From Limanda limanda (lineage: Eukaryota; Chordata; Actinopteri; Pleuronectiformes; Pleuronectidae), in assembly GCF_963576545.1 (NCBI RefSeq), contig NC_083648.1:16968436-17032435 (forward strand): a DNA stretch of 64,000 nt. The letters run 5' to 3'. Position 1 is the first letter of the stretch, and the number at the start of each line of letters is the position of its first letter. Below, in pieces: positions 31,147 to 45,345 of this stretch. Below the pieces are notes generated by a model. It searched no databases. It worked only from the letters and a program-made list of their open reading frames with translations, and had not been told where the DNA came from. Both the position numbers and the translations under genes were made by a program.

Positions 31147-31620
31147 GGGGAATTGTTGTATTTTTCAACCAGGGCCCTAGATTTATAATTGTGTGTGTGT
31201 GTAATTGAAGAGAACTTACAAAAACCCTGGCTGCTGCGACACAGAAGCAGTGGCTACATTGTGATCTCATGGGGCAACTGCGACAGTCTCGCAAGATTTG
31301 CTTTTTTTCCACGAACAGAGGCTCAAATTGTTATTCTGGATCTTAAGCAACATTACACATGTCTCGCTGAACAGGAAGTCAACAAGTCCTCTGACTTGGT
31401 CACACCGTGTTGTGTAGTGACTGAGGTATCGTCGGTGGCCACATCAACACCACCTACATTGAGCAGCAGCAGGTGCATTTTCATGGACTGTCCCATTTGC
31501 CCCATTAGATTACATTGTAAATGATGATGCTGAGTCCTGGCTGCCAATGGAGGCGATTTACTCCAAAGTAAGTATATGTATAAACTTAGTGCCCTGGTTG
31601 AAATGTGCCATAATTCCCAT
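31147..31620. mobile_element. Non-autonomous DNA transposon (MITE) with about 35-bp terminal inverted repeats
   Basis: The left end (31147-31180) begins GGGGAATTGTTG and includes TTTCAACCAGGGC. The reverse complement of the right end (31585-31620) begins ATGGGAATTATGG and includes TTTCAACCAGGGC. The 474-bp body has no transposase frame. It fits a fish MITE type that I recall with an internal CTCATGGGGCAACTGCGACA-like block. Confidence 0.75.
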
Positions 31621-32668
31621 TTAGTATATGCAACTTCACAAGATGTCACCAAAGATATTGGTAGGTCCGGGGAACCGACAAATGGATCATATAATGGAAT
31701 TCAAACTCAGGACTTATTTTTATACTTAAAGTATTAAAACACTTGGCTCCACATGTGCTTTGTTACTCATCTGCTAACCAAATCAGTGCTATAAAACCTT
31801 TATGCCCCGAAGGTTTATCTGACACCGTCAGGAAGTAACTGAAATGTGAAAACATTAAATAGTTAGAGCAGGAATTAAATGGGGCACATGATTGTAGGCA
31901 CATTAATATTGGTAAACTTACAGGTAGCTAGCACAATATTGTGGGCAGTAGTACAGCAGACAATATACTTTTTAAGTGTACAGTTCCCTGGGAATACTGG
32001 ATGCATGAAATAAAACTGTTCGATGGACTGGCAGTGGAGGTGGAATAGTAGGGAACCAAAATGTCTCCTGAAGAATGAGAACAGTTGTCACAGGTGAGGT
32101 TTTTATTTTCAGGCGTCTCCAGCCTAATTCAATCCAGTCAGAACATCTGAAATAGAATACTGGCTGTCTGATAACCTCACTGACATAACCCCAACCCAGT
32201 CTTGAAACCCTGAGATTAGGTTTTTTTGTGAATGATGCTTACTGTGCGGAGGCCTTGTAGACTAAGGACATCACAGCAGGTCATAGAAGGGGCCTAAATG
32301 AAGGGCCCAGCTTAAATGTTAAAGAGAAGTGTCACCAACCTTTGTCAGTGGCTTACGTTATCGTTTGCTTCCTTTGTATCCGAGTGCCTTGCAGGAAATC
32401 TCAATAGAAACACTCCTGTGGTGTTGGTGCCGTCACTGCATGTTCAGTTCAGTTGAAGCCTGGAAGTTTGCCTCCGCTGGCAAGACTGCAAGTCAGCAAA
32501 TTAAAGCAGTTCTTTACTTCTGGATTCACATCTCATTTGTCTGACAGCAATACATTAGGCGTTGCTCATTATTAAAATGCAATCATTTTGCCATTGTCTT
32601 TTAATTGGCCAAAGTGCAATTGCATTACACCTTGTGACACTGCCGCTCCACCATGTTTGAATTCAGTT

Positions 32669-32688
32669 GGGGGGGGGGGGGGGGGGGG
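32669..32688. repeat. Poly-G run (20 G)
   Basis: Uninterrupted G homopolymer in intron 4 that could form a G-quadruplex in the sense transcript. Length is prone to sequencing error. Confidence 0.95.
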
Positions 32689-34171
32689 CCGTGACATTGA
32701 TCACCTCATTTGGTCAAGTTGTGTTTTAAGAATTCATTCGTTGTTTAACTCAGGCATAAAGACAAGAGATGAGGAAGGCTGCAGATACACTCTCTGTCCT
32801 CTGCATGTACATTTGTAAAGCAATGAATGAAACAATGGAGGTACAACGCGACTTCATGTGGCGTATATGCTATAAGGAAATAATATTATACTATAGTTAA
32901 GACTTCAGTGTTCACAAAAACAAATAAATCGTGAGGTAACTCAACGTTGGTTTTTCCCAAAGTAAAAATTTCAAAGAAAGTCTACAGCAATGCCAACACC
33001 TCTGTGAGGCTGTACTTTGACACAATGGAGCTTTGAGCTAAATGCTAATGCCAGCATGTCACCATGCTAACAGTGTGTTATCTTGGTTGAGTGTGTTCGC
33101 ATGCTTGTCAGGGTTCAGGCTCATTCATACTGCCTTAAAGTAGGCAATGAGATGCAGCCATTTCAAACGATGTAACCGTCACTACCCAAATCCTCCCATT
33201 TGCCTATTATGTTTGCATGAATGTTAAGCCATATATCCACTAGAGGGCAGCACCGAGTTGAGTTCTTAATTGATAAGAACAAACATTCCGACGGTTGAGA
33301 ACGTTGTGATTACGAACTTCATAAGAAAAAGGCAAAAGCGGATATTTGTCTCTGTGACTTGGCAGAGTAACATCATATAGATGCCTGTGGTTTTTTACAG
33401 ACTTGCCTCTCGAGTCTCTCCTCAAAGTTGTTGCGCCATTGTTGAAATTTCATCCTCGTGTCTTACGGTTGTGCCCCCCCACCCCATGATTTGTGGTAGT
33501 AGTGCTCTGTTCCATCTGTATCTGTAAGCTTTCAGCAAACGTACACAATTAACGGACAAAATGAGCATTCAGAATAAGCATTGGTTATATCGATAGCTCT
33601 TCAGGTGTTAAGACATAAATTAAAACATCAGAAACTAGAAAGAAATCACTGGAAAGTTTGATGATGGTGCTAGATGAAAAGTGGATGCAATATAGAAATT
33701 CATCCTGAGGGGAGCATGAATTTGTGTTATAAATTCCTTCCAGTAGATTAGATTTAGACACTTAACTTAAAACAGCAAATTTGAAAATGTGCTAGTGAGT
33801 GTCTTTGCAAATTTCATGGCATTTAATTTAACAGTTTAACCATGCTGCCAGTGTGACTAATAGTAACTTTCACGCTACATTCAAATTAAAACCTAACTTT
33901 TAGATTATTATAATTCTTGAAATAACGCCTGTTGATTTTAGCCCAGTGTAACTAAGTAGTATATATTTTTTTTATTTCTTGGAAACACATTACAAAACCC
34001 ATTCATTTTATATGTGCAAAGTCAACTTTGAATGTGCTGCTGCCTGCCTGCTCGCTTGCTTTGCATATTGGCTGCGCTGTAAAAAACACTGTGGGGTTTG
34101 CACTTTTTTAATTAGGTCATCATCGTTTCTGAGTTGATACTGCTCATGTTTACTGCAACTAACACGCTACA

Positions 34172-34201
34172 CCCCCCCCCCCCCCCCACACACACACACA
34201 A
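34172..34201. repeat. Poly-C run followed by (CA)n
   Basis: Sixteen C followed by a short CA run. Confidence 0.95.
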
Positions 34202-34708
34202 GGAGCATCCCAACCTATTTGTCCCCAAGTTTTCTCAGCCTGTGCTCAAACTCATTTGTATCAGCAAGACCTGCACTCGTAAATAACCTTCGTGAAAAAT
34301 TGAAATGCAGGGAGAAGAGGGGAAGTGCTTCCGCTGGACGCAGGCGATAGCTGCAGAATTCTGAATGTGGAGTAAGACGCATGCTTTGCTGTGGCAGCTG
34401 ACCGGTGATGGAGTGCAGAAAAAGACAGAAGTCAGGATGAGGCTCTCTGGTGGAGGTTTAAAATAGAACATCAGATCAATTTTTGCATCTATTTTTTCCC
34501 TACTTCTTACCAGATGTATATTTTGGTCACACAAACACTTTTTATTTGTGTGATGCCTCGGTCAGCTCTCTTCTAAGGAAGCATGCTGTGCCTCATTAAA
34601 TCCAGACTGAGGCAAATAGTGTTTGTGGTTTCACTCGACAACAGGCTAAGGTGGCATAGGCCCCTCAGTCTTACTTTTTACTTCCTCTGTTAAAGAGAGA
34701 CCTGCAAA

Positions 34709-34729
34709 CCCCCCCCCCCCCCCCCCCCC
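34709..34729. repeat. Poly-C run (21 C)
   Basis: Uninterrupted C homopolymer in intron 4. Confidence 0.95.
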
Positions 34730-37700
34730 GATTTTCCCAGCGAAGAGTTGATTCATTTAGAAAAAAGAGCTATGGTGCTGCTTCTCATAAGAACACTGTT
34801 TTACTTAAATTTGGAAGAGGTAGCTTAATGTTGCCGTTATTAAGCCTTTTGAGTGTATTGCATGGTTCAAACAAGGTATTTTATTTCAGGACATTTTTTA
34901 ACAGCCTTGGTCTCTTCATATTGGCACCAGGCCTGATAATAAGTATTTAAAGTGACACCTCCATCTTTAAACTAATGACTGAAGAAGAACTTGGCACTTC
35001 ATTTAAAAGCATTGTGGCTAAATGCAGTTGTGCTGCATTCATTGTACGAATTATCAGGTCCTGCATGAACAAAGGCGATTGTAATTTGATAATAGTGTGT
35101 ATGGAGTTTTCTATCAAATATTATTGATTTGTGTGCGTGTGCAGAGGGAAGTGTGTGGCACGTTGGATTCATCATTACCATTCTGTTTGTTCAGAGCTTG
35201 TGTTTTCAGATTGGACTGGCTGGGAATCGTTTGTTAGTTCACATAAACAGAAAACAGTTTTATCCTTTTCTTTTACTGTGCAGGGCTGAAATCGATGTTG
35301 ATCATTTGTAGTGAAGAAAGAGGCGACTCGTACCTTGTTGTTGTTGTTGACCTGTTTGGTTGCAGTTTTAGCCATGAGCACGTTGTCTTACTGGTGTGAC
35401 GTTGTGTTAAGGTTGCCGTGCTCCTCTGACCCACCGCAGACAGAACGTGTCAGAGCTCGTTTGGGAATAAACAACACTATCATTGTATACGTCGGTGGAT
35501 AAATAATGTCGTTTCTGAAACATGTGACCAGGGAAGTGATGCCAGGCTAATGCTTTCACTGCAGAGTGTGTGTCAGAGAGAATTTAACAGTGGGGGATAA
35601 AACTGTCTGTTCTGGACTCTATAGACCTCTTGTCCTGGAATTGGTTGAAAGTGGTGCCAGCTCTTCTCCATGCTATTCCAAAACTTGACACAGTATATTG
35701 AGAGCCTTAAAACGCTATTGATCAGCTCCCCATTTCAGCCTCTGTCTCTGTTCCACAGTAGAGAATTATAGAAATACGTGCATTCAAATATGGAAAAGTG
35801 TGCGTTAACAAAATTATTGCCACATTAGAAACACGAAAAACATAATTCAACAGAGTGCCTTCTCGTGATAAAGAACCACGCCTGCTCCGTCACCGTCAGG
35901 CATATTTAGGGCTTTCGTTTAGTCCAGAGAGAAAGCCACTGTAACACTTTGTTTACCTGAAGGCTGCAGCACATCTCTGTCTGCCTCCGAGACGTGACTC
36001 CCTCTCTGGACGCCTCGATGACAAGATGAGTGAAATTAACATAGCAGTCACTTGTAATTACAATATTTAGCCTGCTGATCAAGTTGAGCCCCCTGGCAGC
36101 CATCAAAGGGCAGCTGCTGACGTGTTGGGATGCAGGTAAAAGAGACAGGGGTGTCAAATTCAATGAGCTTCTTCCTCCGCTGATCATCCGGTCCTTCCCT
36201 TCTGTTTGAGAATGAGAAGACGTACAATCCCCCTCCACCTGGTGATAACTGCGGAATTTGTCCCAGGTGGATCCCCAACCCCCCCCCCCAGGTTTGCCCA
36301 GCTCTCCCCTGCTCTCAATATACTGGCTGTTGTAGCATGCAGGTTGCAGATATTCTTGATTCCTGCATGGTGTTGCACAGACTGCTTCTCTGCATGTCAT
36401 TTATGAAGCTTGAATCCCACAGACTGCACACTGTTTTTTGTTTTGTCACTCTGAGGGAAGAGAAGTGGACTTTGAGCATGAATAGTAACTCAGGAGTGGG
36501 AGTTTTGAGACCTGCAGAAGGCATGATTCATGATATTCAATAACAGTGTCCTGTCTTGGAGGAGAAGGAGGAGCAGACGTCGCCACAAAACCACCCACCA
36601 AGGTTTTTTCTTCTTCTCTTTCTGGTGGAAAGATAAACTTTCATCGTCTGGCCCCGAGTGTTCCGGTCTGTACTCGTGCACTAATTAGAGGTGATTGCTC
36701 CAGCCATTTTAAGTCCACATGCTGGGCCACTGCTGGATAGTTTTAAAGTTGTTAACAATTCCTGATTGGCCCAGTGAGATCCCCTTCAGAGAGGACTCAG
36801 TAAAATCCTAAGAAATTACACTCCATCTCCTCTGTCTTGTCAGAAGGATGTTTCTGAGATGTTGTCTCAAAGTGTTTAATGAATATTTGATTCTAACTCC
36901 AAAATTAAATCTTATCTGATCTCCTCCTAGACAGCCCATTGGGAATAATCAGGCGAGTTGAATGAGGGTGGGTGGATGAGGCAGACTTGTCTCTGTGATG
37001 GATTTTTTTTTGGTCTTGCTGAAAAGGTATGGGAATGTCATCATCAATCCAGCTTTGCACTGTGTTTTTTTTTTATTTTTATGGAAATAGCTTTGCATAT
37101 GCACAGCCGGCCTTTGGACCGACAACTCAAGCATGGCTGTCAAGCTATTTTCAGCCAACAACATGTTTGAAGTGATGATTTGCATTGCCAAACCTTTTTT
37201 TCCCCGTTGGGGCAGCGTAAACTCTGCAACAAATCGTGACCAATAAGTCAATTGTTAGTTGGATTGAACTCAGCAGTGTGTGCATCTGTGGATGCACTGA
37301 CATGACATTTGTTGGGTTGTGACATTCAAATCAAGTCTGACCTGCGGAGCTCTTTATCCAGTCACTTACAGCGACGTGGCTCGTCTCTTTGCCATTTCAG
37401 ACGCTCTCTGAAAATCCAAATTTCTATGCTAATGTAAACAAGTGAACATGAAACATGTTGTCAGTGGTTCTGATCCCCCAGTTTGAAATCATTGCATCAA
37501 TTTCTTTAACTAACACTATTTTTTTGCTACATTCCATTTTACGTTTTTTACCCATTCAACACATCTCTCCATTAAACTGTCTCACATATAAAAAAAGACA
37601 TAAAGGCAAAGAACAATAGACATGAAGTGTAGCGTACACTGAATACATTTTTTTCTTCAGTTTACTTCCTCAGAATGGACTTTGTTGCTTTAAACTCGGG

Positions 37701-37838
37701 TGTAGCACCCTGTGCCATGAATTCTTCTTCCTCAGCGATCTTCACCTCCTCCACCCACCACCTCTGTTTGGTTCACACAGCACCACGTCATCCTCCAGCA
37801 TGCTCGCGTTCACCAGAACGTGTGCAGTCCCTCTCTGA

Positions 37839-40091
<2,253 letters not shown>

Positions 40092-40219
40092 GTAAAGAAC
40101 ACAGCTGCCAATGTACTCAGGGAAACATGGCTCATCTACAAACACACCAAGTTGGTCAAAAAGATAGATCACGCCAAGGTGCGGAAACACCAGCGCAAGT
40201 TTCTCCAAGCCATTCACCA
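40092..40219 (+). CDS. kcnn1: kcnn1 exon 7: calmodulin-binding domain core
   Basis: Acceptor CTCACAG|GTA; donor CA|GTAAGT leaves a split Gln codon (phase 2). Encodes [20 protein letters not shown] then [20 protein letters not shown] and IH. This is the helix that binds the calmodulin C-lobe independently of Ca2+. Thr replaces the Ala of the usual KNAAANVL motif, the second substitution within about seven residues of the Cys in exon 6. Confidence 0.97.
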
Positions 40220-40766
40220 GTAAGTCTTGCACCCTGTTTTCTCTGTGAATCTGATGTCAAATTAAACGTGGAACAGAAAACGTGTGAGTTGTTCATCAGT
40301 AACCACCGAGGAGAATCTATCTTATAGAACGCAATCTACAATATGTCATTGAAAGAAACCTATTGAGATGTTCTTCCCATGTGACAGTCTTTAATCTTTA
40401 ATGCTTTTTGAGGTAAGAACTATTTTATCTGTTGTTAATAGTCATGTTGCTATTAAACTAATAAAATGTTGTAGTAGCTCTAAGTATTTGGTAGTATCGC
40501 CTCTATCGTTTGTTACAATCGACTCCTACAGTACAATTTCTTTGATTGTTATGCCCAAAATCACACATGTACACATGTACACACACACACACACTTCGAT
40601 CTAGTGTAATGGTCCTTCCTCTTCCCCCTCCCTGTCCCCCTCTCCCTCCGATCCCCTCTGACCCCGTGCTTACAGTGACAAGTGTAATGGTTCCACTCGT
40701 TTCGTGAATGTTGTGAGGTTAAAACTCTGTACTGTGTTCTGTCTTTGTTTTGCTCTATCACCGCAG
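40220..40766 (+). other. kcnn1 intron 7
   Basis: 547 bp with a short CA run at about 40576-40595 and pyrimidine-rich sequence at 40612-40660. Ends TATCACCGCAG before the microexon. Confidence 0.8.
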
Positions 40767-40775
40767 AGCTCAAAA
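40767..40775 (+). CDS. kcnn1: kcnn1 exon 8: 9-nt microexon (Ala-Gln-Lys insert)
   Basis: AGCTCAAAA lies between acceptor CACCGCAG and donor GTAAGT. Inserted between exons 7 and 9 it converts ..IH-Q-LRSVK.. to ..IH-Q-A-Q-K-LRSVK.., exactly the AQK form of human SK1. Skipping it leaves the frame intact and gives the HQLRSVK form typical of SK2/SK3. Alternative use of this tripeptide within the calmodulin-binding domain is known for SK1, with a comparable insert in SK2, and affects Ca2+ gating (family knowledge). It is far too short for ORF-based detection. Confidence 0.85.
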
Positions 40776-41510
40776 GTAAGTTGAGTCTTCTATGTATCCT
40801 CCTCCTACTGTTTCCTCTACATCCTCCTCCTCCTCCTCTCTCCATGTCTGCGTTTGACATGCATGAACCAAAAAAAAAAAGCGTATGTTACCACAAAAAA
40901 AGAAAGACAGAAAGTCCTGGATGCTGGATTGTTTTGAGTTCCTATGATTTAAATTTTGTTTTACTTCAGTGTTCCATTTACTTCCCTCTCCCTCCCATCC
41001 CCCTTCGTACTGAATGAAACAGACACAAGCATCAACATTTTGCCACCAGTGTCAGTAGATGTTGAGGGTTGTCTGGAGAGAACGTGTGAAAGAGAAAAAA
41101 CAGCATCATGCGCTGAGCTTGAAGCTTTGTTGGCCCGGCCAGCGGTTCATGATCATCTACAGTGTACTGTACACATGATTAATATAGCTGCTATGGAGGC
41201 TATATTAACCTCCATCAACAGAACTCATCCTGCACTCCTGATGGTCTCTGTGATGATGTGAACACACACACTGTAATGCACTGTAGTTCCACTGAGGTTG
41301 AAATGTCTGCTGTTCTTGTATCGTATTGATTTTTGCTTTATATTCCATTTCTTACATGAGATCAAACACCAAAACGTGCATGTGCCATTGATGACATAGC
41401 CCGAAACGTGTAGGCTGTAGGTTTAAAATCGCACGAATAATATTTTACACTTTTAGCACTTTTAGCCCCAATTCCTCGACAGACATAAGGGATAAGAAAG
41501 GCCGAGCAAA

Positions 41511-41556
41511 CACACACACACACACACACACAGACACACACACACACACACACACA
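41511..41556. repeat. (CA)n microsatellite with one CAGA interruption
   Basis: CA run interrupted once at about 41531. Confidence 0.96.
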
Positions 41557-42629
41557 TAGCAGCTGAGACAGTTTCCCACAGCGATGCAGCCATAAGCGAG
41601 CTGTCTCACTCTGTTCTGATATACTGATTTGCACATGAATAAATGCCCTTGAATGTCATCCTGTCTCATAATTTGTAGAACAGGGAAAATTCTTCCTCTC
41701 ACCCACCCAGATGCGTGATGCCGCCGCTAACAATGCCACATTACTCACATTCAGCGTTAGGAGTTCATACGCCCGCATAATGTATTTGATTAGAGATAAG
41801 GAGGCACAATGTTGAGGCGTCGTAAAAATACGTCCAATGTATCACCCCGCAAGTTATTTGAGATGTCTATGTTGCAGTGTGTTCAACGGTGTCATTAGAT
41901 GGTTTATTTCTGGCAATCCTTTATCTGCGACACTCGCACACACAAACACACTCAAACACACTCAAACACACTCAAACACACACACACACACAAAGGGCAG
42001 CACTCAAAGACACATTTCATTGTGCACAGTCACTCACTGTCACTGCACGCTTACTGAATGACCAGTGTGTATTTATATAAAGTGTGCAGCACTGACAAAA
42101 GGGCATGTCATCTCTCTTCCATTTTTTAATGTCTTACTTTTGGGTGGAACGACATGCGAATGTTTTAATTTGAAACATGAATTTTGAGGTTTTCTCCTGT
42201 GGAAGCATTTTACGCTCTTGCTGGGAAAAGAAAACATTCTTTGTCATCGTAATCTTTAGTTCTTTTGGGGCATTATATTGAGACTTTGTTCTTCCTATTT
42301 AAAAACAGATTCTTTCTAGTTTGTTACAAGAGCATCTCTTTGTATCAAGGCTGCAGTGAAACATAAGAGAATTGCTGCTGAAAGCCTCGAACCATTATCA
42401 GACAAAGGTCTTGTTATAAAGATACTTTTTTGTGAGTGTAGTATGCTTCCACAATTTTGCATGTTTTGGTTTTTATTGCATTGACGAAGACCAGGAATGC
42501 CTCTCTATATATATACATATATACACATTATGTATATACATATAGATATGTAAATTGCAATCATTTATGATGCATGCAGGCTGTCTTCTCTTCACCATGT
42601 CATCAGTGAGAGATCCCTCCTGATAAACA

Positions 42630-42686
42630 ATGTGTCGTTCTTCCTCCTCCTTTCTTCCCTGTTGGCCTCCTCTGTCCCCTCAAACA

Positions 42687-42753
<67 letters not shown>

Positions 42754-42907
42754 CCTCCCTCTCTCCCCTCTGTCCCCTCAAACAATCCCTCTCTCCCTCT
42801 CTCCCCTCTGTCCCCTCAAACAATCTCTCTCTCTCCCTCTCTCCCTCATTCCCTCTCTCTCCTCTGTCCCCTTAAACAACCCCTCTCTCTTTCTCTCTCT
42901 CTCTCCC

Positions 42908-42988
<81 letters not shown>

Positions 42989-43085
42989 TCCTCTCCTCCA
43001 CCTCCCCTTCACCTTATTCTACTCTTCCTTTCCTCCTCCCCTCTCAATCTCTTCCCCCCTTCCCCCCTCCTTCTCTTGCCTTTGT
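42630..43085. repeat. Pyrimidine-rich (CT)n tract with minisatellite, merging into a splice acceptor
   Basis: Two long (CT)n runs (42688-42744 and 42917-42986) flank a minisatellite whose unit contains CTCTGTCCCCTCAAACAA, with four copies near 42670, 42768, 42806 and 42862. The pyrimidine-rich sequence continues through CTCCTTCTCTTGCCTTTG to the AG at 43087-43088, so it directly supplies the polypyrimidine tract of kcnn1 exon 9. Confidence 0.93.
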
Positions 43086-43088
43086 AAG

Positions 43089-43158
43089 ACTACGCAGTGT
43101 TAAGATGGAGCAGAGGAAACTCAATGACCAGGCCAACACCTTGGTGGACCTGGCAAAG
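43089..43158 (+). CDS. kcnn1: kcnn1 exon 9: end of calmodulin-binding domain
   Basis: Acceptor TTTGTAAG|A; donor AAG|GTAAGC, phase 0 at its end. Encodes LRSVKMEQRKLNDQANTLVD then LAK, the Ca2+-dependent N-lobe binding part. The first base completes a Gln (CA+A) when the microexon is skipped, or a Lys (AA+A) when it is included. Confidence 0.97.
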
Positions 43159-43819
43159 GTAAGCCCGTCTCGCCTCAGAAAAATTCAACATAATCATCAC
43201 ATCTTTTGGAATGATTGAAATCTTTGTCTTTAGCAGGTCTAATAGATATTGTTGCACTGAAAAAAAGGAAACTGTTAAACCAAACCTGTTCAAATTAAAG
43301 TTAACAATTTACAATAACACTTTAATGTGAAAAAACTTAATGCATTTGTGTGTCACCAATTGAAGTATTTTGTGTAACGTAAATGGTGCTTTCTGGTGTC
43401 ACATATAATCTGATATATAGTAGGAAATTGTCCTGTAAAAAGGGACAATTTCAGACTTTCTATTAAGTTTGAAGCGCAACCCTTAAACTAAAGTACCACT
43501 TTAGTCCATTTTATGTTCACTGTTTCCCTTCTTTGAGACCTAATATGTCCTTTTACATTATACATTTGCAACGGTGAATTTGAAAGTATTACATTACTGA
43601 ATTTCTTGGCAAGTTACAGCAACCAACCTGAAACTATTGGCACGACCCATTGTTCCATACTTGTGATCTGAATTTAGCATCACCCTTAAATTTGTCACAT
43701 CCGAGTGCTCATGTGAATATAATCTGTAAGGTTTTGGGTTTGTCAAATGCCAGTGAATATACACATCATTTATAAAGGAGTTCTAAAATACTTCGATAGT
43801 GTCTCAGTCTGTTAAAGAA

Positions 43820-44010
43820 TGCAGCAGGAAATTGTCTGGGCCAGACAGGACAATGCACAAGCATGAGGGATAACTTCCACTGTGAAATCCCATGTTTACA
43901 GCACATCGACACCGACGTCCGTTCTTATAACAAAAAAGCTCTCAAGGGAGCTGGCAGGAAATGTTCCTGACAATATCTGGAGCAACTGGTTCGGACATGT
44001 CTCAGCTAAG
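43820..44010. mobile_element. Relic related to family D element
   Basis: Shares GTTTACAGCACATCGACACC (about 43894-43913) with 17183-17202 at one mismatch, followed in both by a CTTAT block. The termini are not preserved, so the boundaries are approximate. Confidence 0.45.
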
Positions 44011-44186
44011 CCCAAGTCCTGCTGCAAGACTACCTGCTCACTCTGAGTAACTTGACCCCAACATACTGTACATGCATTGTAAACAGTATGTGGCTGTATA
44101 GACGTGTGACTACAGTCATGGCTCAGCAGCTTGGGTCCGGCTGTATAGATGTCAGATAACCCACCAGCCCAGAAGCAGAGAGGGGA

Positions 44187-44202
44187 GGGGGGGGGGGGGG
44201 GG
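44187..44202. repeat. Poly-G run
   Basis: Sixteen G following AGGGGA; potential G-quadruplex. Confidence 0.93.
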
Positions 44203-45039
44203 TTCAAAGGGACGTGCATGACCGCAGTCTCATTTGATGTGGATGACATTTGCACTCCAGTGTGTATTTTAAAAGGTTCTAAGGCCAACTCCTTTAATGT
44301 GTGCTTACTTGCCCTTACGCTGCTTGATGGTCAGATCCATCTGTGTTCACCCTTCACTCGTTCAATGCCACTTTCTCGAGCCTCATAGAGAAGCAAACCT
44401 TTGATTTCTGTCCTATATACATACAAATCATTTCATTTTGAGGTGCACAAATGCCCGAAGCTGGTATGCAAATATTAAAACGATTGTAACATCTACCTCA
44501 CAATGTCTACATAAAGAATAGAATAGAATTTAGTACCTTAGGTTGTTATAATACATGAAACTGTCAAAGAATTAAACATACAGTAGTGGAGCACATATAT
44601 TAACATTGAACCAACTGCATCTACGGCTGGAACAATAAATGCCTGAGTAATAAAGACACTTTTCATTACGTGAATGAGTTGTGTCAAGCAAACACATTAA
44701 GCGCTGAGGACCTTCTCGGGCTATAAATGGACCGGAGAAGCTGCTTGTTAAATCAGTGGGAAGATAAAATCTATGCTGACTTGCTGAAACTGTGCAGCTC
44801 CCCTGCACCCTGCTTCCTGTCATTATTTCTTTCTCTTCAGGCTGAGTAAGTCAGATTTTAAATGTCTGCTTATGTAATCCACAATGAGCTATTACATGAA
44901 AGTTTCGTAAGCATACTGTATCTTTGGTTAATTCCGTTCCCTGCATCTCCCCATGTGGATATTAAGTTGTAATACAGCCTTGTTTTCTTTTTCTTGTCTG
45001 GTCGTCCTCTAAGCACATTTGTTTTCTCTCCTCCATTAG

Positions 45040-45345
45040 ACCCAGAATGTGATGTACGACCTGGTGTCAGAGCTGCAGGAGCGCAGTGAGGAGCTGGACA
45101 AGCGCATCGGCACATTGGAGGAGAAGCTGGACTCGGTGACGGGCAGCCTGCAGGCGCTGCCGTGCCTCATCTCCCAAGCCATAACCCAGCAGCAGCAGGA
45201 ATTCCTGGACGGCTTTGTTCACCGCTTTCGGCCGGCCTCGCTAGCCTCTGAGCGCTCCGAGCGCTCGGAACGATCCTGGACTTCCACCGCCCGCAGGAGG
45301 CGCTCGCCCTCCACAGCACCACACACCTCCTCAGATAGTGGATAA
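45040..45345 (+). CDS. kcnn1: kcnn1 exon 10: C-terminal coiled coil and stop
   Basis: Acceptor CCATTAG|ACC; stop TAA at 45343-45345. Encodes TQNVMYDLVSELQERSEELD then KRIGTLEEKLDSVTGSLQAL, a heptad-like coiled coil implicated in subunit assembly. Then LPCLISQAITQQQQEFLDG and a basic/Ser-rich tail with SERSERSERS and RRRRSPSTAP. The tail is closer to SK2 than to the proline-rich mammalian SK1 tail. Confidence 0.96.
   Translation, partial: TQNVMYDLVSELQERSEELDKRIGTLEEKLDSVTGSLQALPCLISQAITQQQQEFLDGFVHRFRPASLASERSERSERSWTSTARRRRSPSTAPHTSSDSG

Larger units (their letters stand above)
40776..43088 (+). other. kcnn1 intron 8
   Basis: 2.3 kb. Contains (CA)n at 41511-41556, a CA-rich patch near 41936-41992 and the extended pyrimidine tract from about 42630 to the acceptor at 43088. 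Nothing coding is supported. Confidence 0.85.
43159..45039 (+). other. kcnn1 intron 9
   Basis: 1.88 kb. Contains a relic sharing a block with the 17-kb family D element (about 43820-44010) and a poly-G run at 44187-44202. Nothing else recognised. Confidence 0.85.

Noticed and set aside
42632..43087. Open frames of Ser-Leu repeats, plus strand
   Set aside because: Translation of (CT)n; the region is the polypyrimidine tract before kcnn1 exon 9.
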